A DNA stretch of 64,000 nt from Fasciolopsis buskii (GCA_008360955.1 LUCM01002882.1:154973-218972), one strand, 5' to 3'. Shown: positions 35,512-46,954, numbered from the stretch's first letter. Notes: generated from the letters alone by a model not told the origin. Made by a program: numbers and translations.

Positions 35512-38500
35512 TGAAAAAATAGCAAAAGTCATTATCATTAATGGTATTTACTTCTTGGATTAAAGTTTTCGAAATACTACTGAAAAATTACGCTTGAGTG
35601 AGAACATCTTAAATATAACGTCCCAAGGTTCAATTAACAATAGAAAATTATCTAAAATGCTACCAAATCAGTTAGGACTCTGATATCCCAATGCAATGGT
35701 AGGGATTTCACTTTATTGTGTTTTCAGGTCACAGAAACCAAAATGGTGTGAACATCGAAGATCAGTTGCTTTGCGGAAACGAATCTGTGAAATAATTTGA
35801 CAAGATGGATATTGAGTTTGTATTAGGCCGGGTGCTGCACAGCACACATGTGGGTAATTTGTGTAATTTGCGTCCCCCCTTTTATTTATGCAACTGTTCC
35901 CAATAGTACATCGAATCCCAAGAGCACCTGTTTTGTCCGAAATCTGGTGTAGATGGACTGACAGCCCACGCTAACTGGGCTTACGTTCATAGTCAACTGG
36001 TTAAATGTACTGATTAAACTACGTTTGTGAAAATCTGAGAGTGCACGTTTGTGTACATTTGTGTTTACCTTAGCAAAATAGAATAAAATGGCATTGATAC
36101 CCAAATGTGCATCACTATGTGAATATGAAGTTTGGGATAATCAGCGGGGCTAATCATTAATTTTTTGCCTTTTCTTTTGGTGCGAGGGAATTCTGTTCCT
36201 CACTGTTTACATCAAGTTCATTTCAAATTGAGACGCTGATACATTTTTCATCCGAACTACGGAAGGACATTTAGATCTTCGTAACACTTAGGCATCCATT
36301 TCCTTGTTTCCCGGTCCGGCTGCCCGGCCACACTGTGTGCGAATTACTCACGTGATGTACACGGATCTCAGCATTTGTTTATTTTCCACATAGACATGAT
36401 CCTTGAATTAGTTGACCCTGATTAGCACCCGGTATTCGAAGCATGGCTCGCGATCGGATTTGGGTGTGAGCACAGCAGAATTAATTGGCATAAAAATTCA
36501 TGCCAAATATATTTCCAGACTCGGATGCGTAAGTGTTTCTGACTCCTTTCAAGTAAAGGATTGGTGCACTCATTCCTCATGAAGGGTTACTCTACTAATA
36601 CCCCAATGAAAGCACATGATAAGTCTACGTGCAAATCACGTGACTCATTCCAGTACGGCTTCGTGCTATCCTGTGCAAACAATCAGCCAATGAGCAAATT
36701 GGCAACAAGTGGTCGTGAATTTCAAACATTCCTCCAAGTCTATTCGACAGCATGCACTCCACGAAACAGGACACCTGCTATTTTCTTTATAAACCTGTAA
36801 GTTACGAATAAATTCCGAGCATGTTTCCCCTTTGCTGTGGTCTTCTCGTTTTCTCCAACTAAGTAGCTTTGATCGGAGTTAGTCCGGATCCCGCTGGTAG
36901 TTCGTACCTGTTCGTTATTGGGACTGTCCGAATTCTGCAGACTGACTTCAAGTTCAAACATTATAAAGCGCCTGAAGTGAGTTGAAGGAGTGGATTCGTG
37001 ACATCGCACTGGGTAGGCTGAGCCAGAATTATACCATAAATTCTACCAAAATCGTCTCCTGATGTAGAAAGCTCTCATCAGGAATTCGAACTAGTTCTCA
37101 TCTCTCCCAGCTGGCTTAGTAAAACATCGTCTTAGAAATATAGGTAATGTAATCTATCAATGGGTCTTATAATTGTCGAAACATTCACTACGGTCGTTAC
37201 AAAGCGATCCATTAGATCATTTAGTAGTTTTTTGTAAAAAGCATTTTACAATTAATGCGATATTATAAAATTCTATACTGGGAGAACTGATCATTGGAGA
37301 TTCCATTTTATCGTTGGAGATATTTAACGGATTTAAAAACGAGTTCCCTGTAGTTCACAGCAAAGCCTGAAAAAGGACACGGGAGCATAGGGTGATTTAA
37401 AATGTTAGTTAGCAGCTCACAGAAAAGATGTATCGTGATTTTGGAACAGATGTGACAGATAACTTCCTAAAGAGGTAGACGAATTCAGCCTAGCGGACTA
37501 CCGTCTCCATCCTTTTGCTTCACCATATTTAGTTGTATTCGTGAGTATAGGGATTTTTTATTCAAGCTCACTTGTTTAACAGTCTTGTGTTTTCGTATCT
37601 CCACGACTTTGGTATTCCTACAAATTGGCCCTGCAGTGAGATTACATTCTTCTGGTTAAACATCAGCCACCCATTTTACGTTCAGGAGTCACCCGGTAGG
37701 TTGAAGACACCTTCAGTACTTCGTGCTTTTTTCTTCTGTTCCCCCATGAAACAGCACTCTCAGAAATTGACCAGCGTGAGCAGTTTCCTAAACTTGTTGA
37801 GGCTTGGTTGTTAAGTTGTTCCTCTCACATCTGTCCCGTAAATGACACGTAATACGAAGTGTCGTAATCCGGTCACCTGTTTTTTTTTCGCTAGCAGAGC
37901 AAGCAATATCATTAACAAAATTTTCCAACTTTGATAACCAAGATATTGTGTACCGCACTCAAAGTCACGAGAAGAACCAGGCCATCGATCCGCGGGATAA
38001 TTTAGTGCATACGTGCCAGTATGGCATATAAATTTACTGAACAAATGGAAGGTGTAAGTTCTAACCCATGTTGCTAATTGATTGTGAAGTGAAGTACTCG
38101 AACTGGTGTCCGATGAAAAACGAATCGAGCTTCAATAATGCATTGCCGCTAATCTGATTTTCCTCTTCAAACAAGCCACTTAGACTGATTTTCATTGAGA
38201 CAAATACCGCAACTGATCTGATTCAAGCGAACACTAGTTTGTAATGAACCCATCCCAGGGGGACACGTGAAATTAAATCTCAACCTCGACGTTTGGATGC
38301 AAACGATTTGTGTACATTTTCCAGTTGTTTTTATTTCGAGAATTGCTGCGACTCATAATTGCTGAGCAGCTCTGCGGTAATTTCGGCATCGTAAACGATT
38401 TCTTACTGAAATTCAACTCGCTAAAGAAATCAGAGTTGTACAGAGGAAGTTGGTGGCGCGAGAACCATTGCAATACAGGGAGTGAGCGTGAAAGAATAGA

Positions 38501-39650
38501 CGGGAAGGTGAAAAATGACCAGAGCAGGGACCGTTTATGATCGCGCCATGAAAAAATGTGCGGTGTGCCGACTGGAAGGAGCGGGGACAGGGGATCGGAA
38601 GAAGATTCAGCCTGCAAAGTAGCTCAATGGTGTGATAAATCCGCTTTCATAGATGCTTCTTTGCTGCCTTCTAATTTCATGCATTTCTTCACCAAAAAGC
38701 TGTCTTCCAGCGTCCATTCCAAGTGCCGTGATGTCCCATTCGGTCTTAACGGTACTGCATATACGTTTTAGTCGTATGCAGTCCACCTGGAATGTGCAAT
38801 CGATTAGCTGTTCCACTTCGATTTTGTCACCAAAAATTGTGACCTCCCGCCAACTTGGGAAGCACTTTCCACGGTGTTTGAGACAGCCTCAATTAGCTGT
38901 CGAGCTTCAAGCACCCATTATTGTTCGTTCCCCATCTTCACCGTGGTGATCACCCACCACTCCACCCGCCCATTCCAATGTCATGAGAGAAAGTATGCAT
39001 TTTGTTCTGTTGCTTAATTAGTCAAGTTCCGCCTGACAAGGTAGCACTCGCAAAAATCCCATGTCGACAGAGGTGAGGAACCTTCACCTGAAGACCTACG
39101 TCTAATCATTCAAAAAACGCAGGCAGAACGCACGCATTGCTGATCGATAGATGAAAGCAACGTGAAATACTTCGGTTGAAAATGTAAAATGGTGTAAATC
39201 ACGCGACTATCTCCTAGCTCGAGAGCACAAGATCGACGAGAAGTTGTCTCCAAAATTCCAAACTTATTCTAACAATTCATCCAGGGGTATAGAGAATGGT
39301 AACAGCACTTTCATTGTTGTGTGCATAGGCGTGTGTACGGTTAGGTTAAGACAAACTTCCTGAAGGCAAATCGTCCACGATACCATCCCATTGATCCGGG
39401 TCATGAAAATCACTTTGTTTGTTCTAGGTGTGTTGGTGATTTGTGCTGAGGCAGGCAACCATGGATTCAGCTCGGTTCAGTTCAGCAGGCAAAAGACGAA
39501 ACGTCGGTTTTTAGACAATAGACCGTTCAGATCAGTGTGCTGCCAGCGAGTGTCACCAGCTTCCAGCTCAATGTATGTAGTTTTCATTAAGAAACAAAGT
39601 GTCAGGTGCAGTATCGGATCCCTCATATACAATCTGAGATTATACCTAAA
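31200..39650. other. Unassigned non-coding stretch with one TA tract
   Basis: No recognisable gene or transposon apart from the TA tract at 35478-35511. Frames at 32361-32681 (plus, 106 codons), 33199-33441 (plus) and 38273-38617 (minus, 114 codons) carry no motif I know. A frame starting at 39391 begins like a secretory signal peptide (see findings). Confidence 0.45.
35478..35511. repeat. TA microsatellite
   Basis: A 34-base AT run with one C interruption. Confidence 0.93.
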
Positions 39651-39659
39651 CTTGTTCAC

Positions 39660-39800
39660 TGCCCCAGTTTTTGATACATCGCCACCAAACAGGCATCGAG
39701 ATCTTTAAACTCATCTGCATTCCTTCAGTTGACCACCTGATCCGGAAGATTGTTCCACAATGGTATCTTCCTTTTTGTGGAGAACTTAGCCCTCATTTAA
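39660..39800 (-). pseudogene. LINE (CR1/Jockey-like) 3' coding end remnant
   Basis: On the minus strand the frame reads KFSTKRKIPLWNNLPDQVVN (WNNLPDQVVN at 39765-39736), a stop, then RNADEFKDLDACL. This is the closing block of many CR1/Jockey ORF2 proteins ('rff..RvihtWNsLPd.VV.a.sv..Fk..LD'), just after the RT domain. The in-frame stop shows decay. Upstream, a TA tract starting at 39819 replaces the rest of the element, so only the tail survives. Confidence 0.6.
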
Positions 39801-39816
39801 AACCGTGTTGCAACCC

Positions 39817-39818
<2 letters not shown>

Positions 39819-39893
<75 letters not shown>
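39819..39893. repeat. 75-base TA microsatellite
   Basis: A pure AT run, the longest in the window, between a LINE tail and an unnamed repeat. Overlapping Tyr/Ile-run frames on both strands are spurious. Confidence 0.96.
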
Positions 39894-39896
<3 letters not shown>

Positions 39897-40460
39897 GTCT
39901 GATTGCACATCATGTGCTATGAAGACCTTATCGAAGGAGAGAAACAAGTAAAGAGAACAAAGAAAGAAAAAGAAACAACATGTGTGGTTCATCACCTCCA
40001 TGTCGTCAACTATCCAGCGGGATCCATGATTGTGGACTTGATACAATCCGGTTTCCTAAACCGGAGTACCCTACCCATAGCCCTTGACCAAATGGTCTAA
40101 CCCACAAGGCAGGAGGGTGATTTGCGAATCAGATAGCCCACTGGGGACCGGTGATCCGTCGGTTAAATCATATGTCTGTCGGGAGGAGACAGATATCCTG
40201 CGTGCCCATTTCACCACTTCGCCATAAATGCCATCTCCAATAGGTTGATTACCAAGGCCCAGTCAACCAGGTGGGTTGCGCTGGTCAAACATTTTTGTCC
40301 TCGCACGTTTTCGAAAACACCTGGTCCACATGCATGCAGAGTGTGAGACTTTTTCAGCAGAGGATATTTCAGCCGCATACTCATTTGGGAGCATTTGGAT
40401 AGACATTCAGCCTGCGTAACCAATTAGGATCTTGCAGTACATACCCCTAGCCATGCTGAA
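39894..40460 (+). repeat. Unnamed interspersed repeat, copy 1, adjoining a TA tract
   Basis: Aligns in the same orientation with 56160-56790. Shared blocks include an A/G-rich AAAGAAAAAGAAAC region, TGTGTGG.TTCA.CACC, CAGC.GGATCCATG, CACTGGGGACCGGTGAT versus AACTGGGAACCGGCGACT, AGACA.ATCCTG.GTGC.CA, and CCATGC.GAAGCA near 40455. It has no reading frame longer than about 70 codons and no tRNA boxes. Both copies begin directly after a TA microsatellite. The class is unknown. Confidence 0.6.
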
Positions 40461-40469
40461 GCACGTGCC

Positions 40470-42912
40470 ATAAGCATAATCTTAATTATTACGCAGTCGT
40501 TTTTGCATAGGGGTCCCTCAGGTGATTAATGGGGAGTAGTGTGAGATTCTACAGAACCACGGGTCAAAAGAAAATCAGACGCTGGGGACAAAAGGTTAAA
40601 CAAAAGTGGCACTTCACACAGAAACCCTTAGAAGGTAAACGGACAGGGATAAAATGTGGGCAGCTAAAGTTCCCGGACCCGGAACGGTTTGTGGACAACT
40701 AATTAAGCGGAGTAACTCATGTTATTCTGTTGATATTTCCAAACAATTGACTTCCGTACCCAGAACGACAAAAGTCAAAACATCCGGTGTAGAGTATGAA
40801 CCAGGTATTTTAATCATAGAGGTCGAGGGTTTGTTTTCTAGTCCTCAGACCTTAATCTCCCTAGAGTATTCATTTCGAGATGTTTTCGGATCAGTTAGGC
40901 GCCAATCTACAGATGATCCGAAGTGTACAACTGGGATCAGTGCAGTGACAGAAGTAATTGATGAGCCAGTCGATTGGCATAGAATACCCCTGAAAGGAGT
41001 CTGAATAGTTGCACGCAGACTACCAAAAACACTGTCTCTATGGGTACTTTGTTCCGGAGGACTCATAACTTCAGCTCGGAATATTCAGGTCGTTAAACCG
41101 CCAACTGGATTTTCACGCACTACAGTCTGCAGCAGCACACATTTGAATATAAAATGTTCTAGACTGTGAAAATCCAAAGTCATTTTTTGTTCATTTTAGC
41201 TCTCGTGATGCTCGCCACAGTTCGTGTGGCTTGCGACAGAAACCCGACGACCATGGGAACCAGGTCTCGAAATTATCAATTATCAAGCGTTTTAATTCTT
41301 ACACGCCAGAAGCAAGCTACCGGATAAATTGGTCCAAGAGCATAAATGGCTATCAACATTAATCAGGAAATGAGGGATTATGCAACAATGATACTAGCAC
41401 TCTGAGGCTGATTAAGCTGTTACGTCTTATTGAACTTAATAAAAACTACGACCATTAGCCTAACGCGTTATCCCGTTTCATTCCAAAGAGTGTTTCATCG
41501 ATCCAGCGGCCAAGTATTTCGAGTAAGATGACGTATTTCTGAATGCTTGATGATCTATCGTCAACTTATTCTGCTCCTGACCTAATCTCTGCGATAGTGC
41601 CTTTGGAAGGACAAAATGAAAATAGGCCATTTGGACCAATGCATAAGTTCTGTGGTCCGAGCAAGGGATTAGTTCGGACAAAGGAGAGCCAGTCTCCATT
41701 GGCAGCGGAGAAATGGCATAGTATGCCACAAGTAACTGTCGGACGGTTGAAAGCGATCATGACTCAACGATGAATGATGTTAATCCAATTAAAAATAACT
41801 TAAACTGCTAAGGGAAAGTTTGAGAGCAACCGAACTAATCCATCCACAGGAGAAAATTTCGATAATAATGCGATATTTTCCTAACCAGGGAAGTTTTCTT
41901 TGATTCCGGGAGTAAAAATGTAATTTTGGCAGATAGAGTAATGCCACAGAAGCAGTCAGCGTAGCATGTCAAACACCGATTGCCAAACAGGGGAAATCCC
42001 CTGGAACTCGAACGCAACTTGCGCATGTGACAGGACACGCGGTGCTTCCAAAACACGATTATTGTCACAGAAACGGTTAAAACCAATATTGATCGACAGC
42101 GATAAATTATCCACATTTATTCGGAAAGTTGGGTTGAGCAGTCCGTAACTGACATCCTTCGTTGTGCTTCCTTCCAGAAGCTCGACGGGTCGGCTACCCT
42201 CTAAAATAATAAATGAGAGGGAACTTCGTTGGTGGTGCCAAACAGCTCGTCGATACAGTTTCACTTCCACTGCTTCAGCATAAGCTATTCATTGTTACCT
42301 CTTATGTGAATAAATACCTCATCCTAAAACGAACAACGCAATTTCACAACGTTGATGGTGGAACTTATTGCCAAGTTGGTACCATTAGTGAATATTTCCG
42401 ATAAAATGTCACCCTTGAAAATAAAGCTAACAAACAGTTCTCTCTTGTTGGCCGAGATCTCGGGTCCCAAGGCTTTTCAATTTTTACAATGCTCTCAACC
42501 GTATTTTCCTGACTGCCCGTTACTCCGAAAAGCATGATGTTAAGCTATTTCAGAGGCATTCAGTGATCAGACTATTCTGACCTTCAGAACTAGGCGTTTT
42601 ATTGCTTTTTCTTTTTATTAGTGTACATTTGTGACGGCCATTCTGCTGATCATTTCAGGTGTTGCTTCTATGCCTGTTAGGCAGTAGCATATTAAGAGAA
42701 CAGATTTGATCATTCATTTTTGCTTCGCCCATGACTTATGCAGAACAGAAAGTCAATTTAGAATTCTGGAGCGCCTTTTCCACTTGACAAATTTGGTCAG
42801 TAGCACAAATTATGTCATCAATGAATCGATGGTAAACGAGGGAACTTGTGCCAACTTTTGAATTGCTGCTATCGTCATTGTTATTGCTATTCACCTTGAC
42901 ACCGACATTATT
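40470..42912. other. Unassigned non-coding stretch
   Basis: The frame 40654-41004 (plus, 116 codons) is the longest. It has no motif I recognise and is overlapped on the other strand by 40845-41066. Several frames in 41.5-42.5 kb also overlap on both strands. Nothing else is identifiable. Confidence 0.45.
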
Positions 42913-42976
42913 TGGTACTTATATTACTTCTTTCTACCACAGCTTATTTAACCTAAGTAAGCTGGTCAAGCACATA
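42913..42976. repeat. 64-bp direct repeat, copy 1, flanking PLE-B
   Basis: This aligns without gaps to 44089-44152 (offset 1176), with about 7 mismatches in 64 positions. The core AACCTAAGTAAGCTGGTCAA is identical. It borders PLE-B on its 3' side. Confidence 0.85.
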
Positions 42977-43008
42977 TTTTAGAAGTGAGAAGGCGTGCAG
43001 TGAGTTAA

Positions 43009-43058
43009 CACGTTTATCGTGACGTTTCGATCCAAACTAGGACTCGTTATCAAACGTG
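43009..43058 (-). ncRNA. Hammerhead-like motif at the 3' end of PLE-B
   Basis: Minus strand: CACGTTT ... AAACGTG pair perfectly (7 bp) as an outer stem I. Inside are TTGATAACGA where CUGANGA is expected (three extra bases and C3 changed), GTCC/GGAT stem II with a 6-base loop, CGAAAC, and the triplet GTC. Its place just after the nuclease matches the hammerheads known in PLE terminal repeats. The altered first core strand suggests it no longer cleaves. Confidence 0.6.
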
Positions 43059-43105
43059 AATGAGTGATTGAATGGGATCGCTAGTTCCGTTCGTTTTTGT
43101 GCACT

Positions 43106-43486
43106 CTATCTGTTTGTGTCTATTCTGCATCGGGGTCCTGTTAAGATGACGTAATGTGTCTCAATCCCGACATGCCGACTGAACGAGTTATTCGAGTGGA
43201 GGGCTTCAAGAATCAGTCGCTCCCCCTTTCTGTTTGCCCGGCTGACTACCTTTGCGTTGTTGATGTTGACCTCATGGCCTGTTTGTGCACAGTGGTTCCA
43301 TATCTGCGAGTGTGCGTCAGCGCATCGTAGGGCTAAGTTATGTTCGTGCAAGCGTGTGCGCAATTGTTCGCCTGTCTCACTGACAAATTGTTTGTCATAC
43401 CAGAGGCACGGAACGACATAAACTACCCCCGATGAGTCGTGCTGGTCGACACGATCTTTTCCGTTGAATAGAGTGGATCTCAGGGT
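43106..43486 (-). pseudogene. GIY-YIG endonuclease domain of PLE-B
   Basis: After a second frameshift near 43487 the frame reads STLRSTLFNGKDRV, then GVVYVVPCLWYDKQFVSETG (the GIY and YIG strands, with FVSETG for the usual YvGeTG), RTRLHEHN (the conserved Arg helix), NHCAQTGHEVNINNAKVVSR and GERLILEALH, which holds the Glu that binds metal in this family. The domain is nearly complete and open from there to a stop at 43106. It would nick DNA for target-primed reverse transcription. It is the best preserved part of the element. Confidence 0.82.
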
Positions 43487-43489
43487 GCT

Positions 43490-44088
43490 ATCGGTTTGTG
43501 GGCAATTGTGATATCTAGTGGACGTAGGATGCGTTCGACCGCTTCGGATACTCCCCGTATGTATGGAAGCACGACGATCGATTTAGTCCTCTTAGTGTTT
43601 GCCCTCTGCTTTCTGCGAATACAGGCGTTGATGAAAGATTTTGGATATCCATTGGCCGCAAATAACTTGAACAACCTAGATTGCTCTCGTTTCCGTAGGT
43701 GCTGTGTACTGCAGTGTGTCAGCTCGATGGAACAGGGTACGCACACAGCTCTTTAAGCAGCAGGTTGGATGGTTGCTTTTGAAATTAAGTATGCGGTCCC
43801 TCGTCGTCGGCTTTTTGTAGACGGTTGTATCTATGCTCCCATTTGGTTGCCTTATAATTAGTACGTCGAGAAACGGTAGAGCCGAGTCTTTTTCCTCCTC
43901 CTTGGTGAATTTTATGCTGGGCACTATCGTGTTTAAGTGATGAAATTGGTCCATTTGTGTTTTTTCTGAAACAACAAACGTATCGTCAACACATCGAATC
44001 CATAAGGGTGGGCGGTTTGCTTCAAATTCCTTTGTTTCGAAATGTTTCATGGTTGCGTCAGCTAACAAGCCAGATAGTGGTGATCCCA
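43490..44088 (-). pseudogene. Penelope-like RT C-terminal half and linker, PLE-B
   Basis: The frame begins with MGSPLSGLLADATMKHF (motif B), then LWIRCVDDTFVVSEKTQ (catalytic VDD), LPFLDVLII, TVYKKPTTRDRILNF and NHPTCCLKSCVRTLFHRA. Near 43725 the frame shifts by one base, and the protein resumes as HLRKREQSRLFKLFAANGYP, continuing to ILRPLDITIAHKP. This matches the order in Penelope proteins up to the linker before the nuclease. Upstream residues in the same frame (VEERRNKST) come from the direct repeat, not from the element. The enzyme would copy element RNA at a nicked target, but this copy lacks motif A and cannot work. Confidence 0.85.
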
Positions 44089-44152
44089 TGGTACTTTTAT
44101 TACGTCTTTCTTCCACAGTGTACTTAACCTAAGTAAGCTGGTCAAGCATATA
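44089..44152. repeat. 64-bp direct repeat, copy 2, flanking PLE-B
   Basis: Partner of 42913-42976. It borders the truncated 5' end of PLE-B and runs into a short TA tract. About 89% identical to copy 1, while the PLE RT beside it is about 99% identical to another copy in the window. Confidence 0.85.
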
Positions 44153-44166
44153 TATATATATATATT
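44148..44166. repeat. Short TA microsatellite
   Basis: A 19-base TA run directly following the direct repeat upstream of PLE-B. Confidence 0.85.
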
Positions 44167-44169
44167 CCG

Positions 44170-45500
44170 CTGCCTTTTAAATGAATTCTAAAATGGATTA
44201 TAGTCGCCGAGGTCTTCTTTTTTTCTTTGATTGCATGGTCTGAGCTTGGAGTTATTGTACTACGAATTGGTGGTCTCTGTTCGTGTTCTATTTGCGATCG
44301 ATCACAGTTAGTGCCGCTATTTCGAGTAGGATTGCTGGACTTTGCCACCTAACGGCCTATTAATTTGAATTATGACTTTCGCATTATCTCTCTTCTTTTC
44401 GACTGGGAAGGTAGAAATCACCAGTGAAGCCGTAAACTGAAACGAACTGCTTCTTATTCATCTGGCAAATCAAACTCTGACCACTGCCTACTCTCCCTCA
44501 TTGACTCGCAGTACATCCCGTATAGTCAGGACATCCGTGCATCGCGGAAAGTGGTGGGTTTGCATCTTCCGTTGATAAACAAGTAAGTAAGGAATCAAAC
44601 CAGCGTAAGTTCGTGACCGGGTTGTTAGTCATTGTTTCATGAATGGATTGCCTGTTTGTTTAACTCTACCGTCTACAACCATTCGTTTTCATTCTAGTAA
44701 GGCTTATTCAACCAGGAGCCGTCAAATGGCCTCTGGTGGGTTAACACGATTGTCATTCATCGTAACCAAGCAGTTCATATAGGTCATTCAGTTTTAGCCC
44801 CATTGGTCCATTGTCCAGTCTCTCAATCTCACTATCTCTTCTTTGGTCAGTATTTCGAGCGGCTCTTCCATTACCTTTTGGGTGAGTCTAGGGAATCGGA
44901 TCACTTATACTTCGTCCCATAAGTAGGGCGAATGGTTGATTTCCCACCCTGGTTTCCGGCCTGCAGACGATCCGATCCTTGGCTCTTGCGTCATTACATT
45001 TAAAGGGGACATGCTAACCAGTCGTGATCCCCTGAAGCAATCAGGCCCCACTATTGTATATCCCATCGCACCGAAACAAAGCGGTCTTGCATTTTTGACA
45101 TCAGCTTTCGGCTGGAAATTATAGGACTGCCAAAGGAAGGCGTTACAAAAATTCAGGTTTGCACACTTTTCCCGTTAGGAAGACGAGACAGGTGTCACGC
45201 GCTAGCGTACACCATTGTAGCGCTGACGATCTGCGCTTTTAACCACAACTGGACACCAGAGGTTATAATAAGTCTTGGAAATCTGTTTTGCGCTTAGTTT
45301 GTACAAAACAACCACCCAATTTGGATACGTCGACCGCCGAACCATTCAGTCATAGGTAGAATGCCAGTGTAAACAGGGTCAAACTAGTAAGTATATTTTC
45401 ATGCGGAGTTCAGATCCATCGCTCCCTGGTCCAGAAAAAAATGCTGCACCGCACACATTCTTAGTTAAAAATTGCAAACCCATTGTGTGAATTGACTGCG
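44170..45500. other. Unassigned non-coding stretch
   Basis: No recognisable feature. Frames are 70 codons or fewer and motif-free. Confidence 0.45.
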
Positions 45501-45518
45501 AACTACACTTCCTACCGG

Positions 45519-45590
45519 CTGTGGTCAAGTGAATCAAGCGTTGTCACCAAAAATTCCACTGGTTCGAATCCCAGATCTGCCAACCACTTT
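45519..45590 (+). repeat. tRNA-like sequence (SINE head or tRNA pseudogene)
   Basis: GGCTGTGGTCAAGTGAATCA followed by AGC resembles box A of a Ser/Leu-type tRNA, and CTGGTTCGAATCCCAG is a good box B whose outer bases pair as a T stem. The 5' GGC could pair with GCC at the 3' end. The interval between boxes does not give a clear anticodon arm. A TATAAAAA about 15 bases after it is probably coincidental. Confidence 0.45.
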
Positions 45591-45594
45591 GGTG

Positions 45595-46740
45595 GCCTAT
45601 AAAAACTCGCTGTCGCTCGGCTCGTAACAATACCTGACCTGTAGAGACTTTGTGTGACTCTATTTCATTCCAGGTTTTAGGGTTATGGCTGCCGGTTCCC
45701 CATTCTCTTTGTGGTGGCCCCTAGTGACTATGGGACTTGTGCTTTCTACTTCACTTACGCTTCAAGCATGTCAAAAACAAGAGGTGCCTTACTGTGTGTT
45801 TCAAGTTGTCGAAATAAAATCCAAGTAAGGTGCTAACCGTTGTTGACTTTTCTTTTGGTGAAGTGGTTAGTTTGAATGAGTGTTTTGATACACCAACTTC
45901 CGAGTGCGTAATTAAAAGGTTCGTCGAAGCAAATGGAAAGCTTATTACTGACCAATCCGTTATCACAGTCTCGCAAAGTACCTCGTTATTGTTGGTAATC
46001 TTGAATTTAAATGCAACAGGGTTGAAGTATCGCATTTTTTGTAGATCCCAGTTCCTGTATGATTAGAAGGTGAACATCAAGCGGATGAACTGTGAGGAAC
46101 GGCCGATGGTCAGGACTCGGAGGAAACCTCATTAGATTCTGTGGCTACGGATAGGACCTAGTAGAAAACAGCCGCATTGCCTTACTCACAGATACCGGGC
46201 ATAATTTAGCCTGCATTTTGTCCGGCAAAATCATGATATCATCTTACGAATGTTCTTGATTACTACTTGTCATGAACCAGAGGAATAAGTGGATAGACAT
46301 GGTTAGAAGTCAAGTGTAATTTTGTGGGAATTCAAAGTGCAACTCAGGGAGTAGCTCGCAGAGCATTTAACGTAGATGTAACCCAGGATGACGTAATAAC
46401 GTGAAACAAATCAGATGAGTTATCAGGATGTATTCGATTTTGATAGATTTTAGCAATTCTCAGACAGATGACAACTAATCAGAACCCATAAAATAAATTG
46501 TTGATACCACTGACACCGGTGGTTTTCATATGATCACTCTTCTCTTCTTTCTTAATAATCTAACATTTTAGCAAACCTATAAACTGGCAGTTCCAAGATC
46601 AGTACCATAGCATAATTACAGAGGGCAAAAGTAACTACTAATCTTCGAGAGCGATATGTCGACCAAGAAACAGTATTCAACCTGGTGATTAACAACTCCG
46701 GTACCTGTGATGTTTTGCCCAGTAATGCTTGTTAGATGAT
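45595..46740. other. Unassigned non-coding stretch
   Basis: Frames 45751-46035 (minus) and 45830-46066 (plus) overlap each other and show no motif. Nothing else is identifiable. Confidence 0.45.
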
Positions 46741-46743
46741 TAT

Positions 46744-46950
46744 CATGAAATAGTTCACTAAGTGATATCATCGTTCAACTCACCATTAAGAAACCATGGA
46801 AGCACTGTCCAGCTGTTTCACTCCGGGTTCGCATCCCAGTTCGGGCGCCGTGGATATGCACTGACGATGATCCCTAACAAAGATGAAACACCTGTACAGT
46901 GCTTTCATGGTTTCTTAATGGTGAGTTGAGTGATGAAATCACGTGAAATA
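46744..46950. mobile_element. Fold-back (MITE-like) element with about 70-bp inverted arms
   Basis: The left arm (46744-46820) and right arm (46884-46950) are inverted copies. Both contain CTCACCATTAAGAAACCATG and a GCACTGT.CAG.TGTTTCA block. The 63-base centre contains GGGTTCGCATCCC, a box-B-like string. There is no coding capacity. A third copy, one arm only, lies in the LINE at 9643-9730. It fits a non-autonomous element moved by some other enzyme. The transposase family is not evident. Confidence 0.75.
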
Positions 46951-46954
46951 GATG

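Larger units (their letters stand above)
42977..44088 (-). mobile_element. PLE-B: 5'-truncated Penelope-like retroelement
   Basis: On the minus strand, in order: RT from motif B onwards (44088-43720), linker (to about 43490), GIY-YIG nuclease (about 43440-43106), hammerhead-like hairpin (43058-43009), and a short tail ending near 42977. RT similarity begins exactly at the edge of the 64-bp direct repeat, so motif A and everything upstream are missing. There are at least two frameshifts (near 43725 and 43487). About 245 bases of its RT are nearly identical to the fragment at 16299-16545, which suggests a recent common source even though this copy is already broken. Compared with PLE-A it is a different subfamily. 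Confidence 0.85.
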
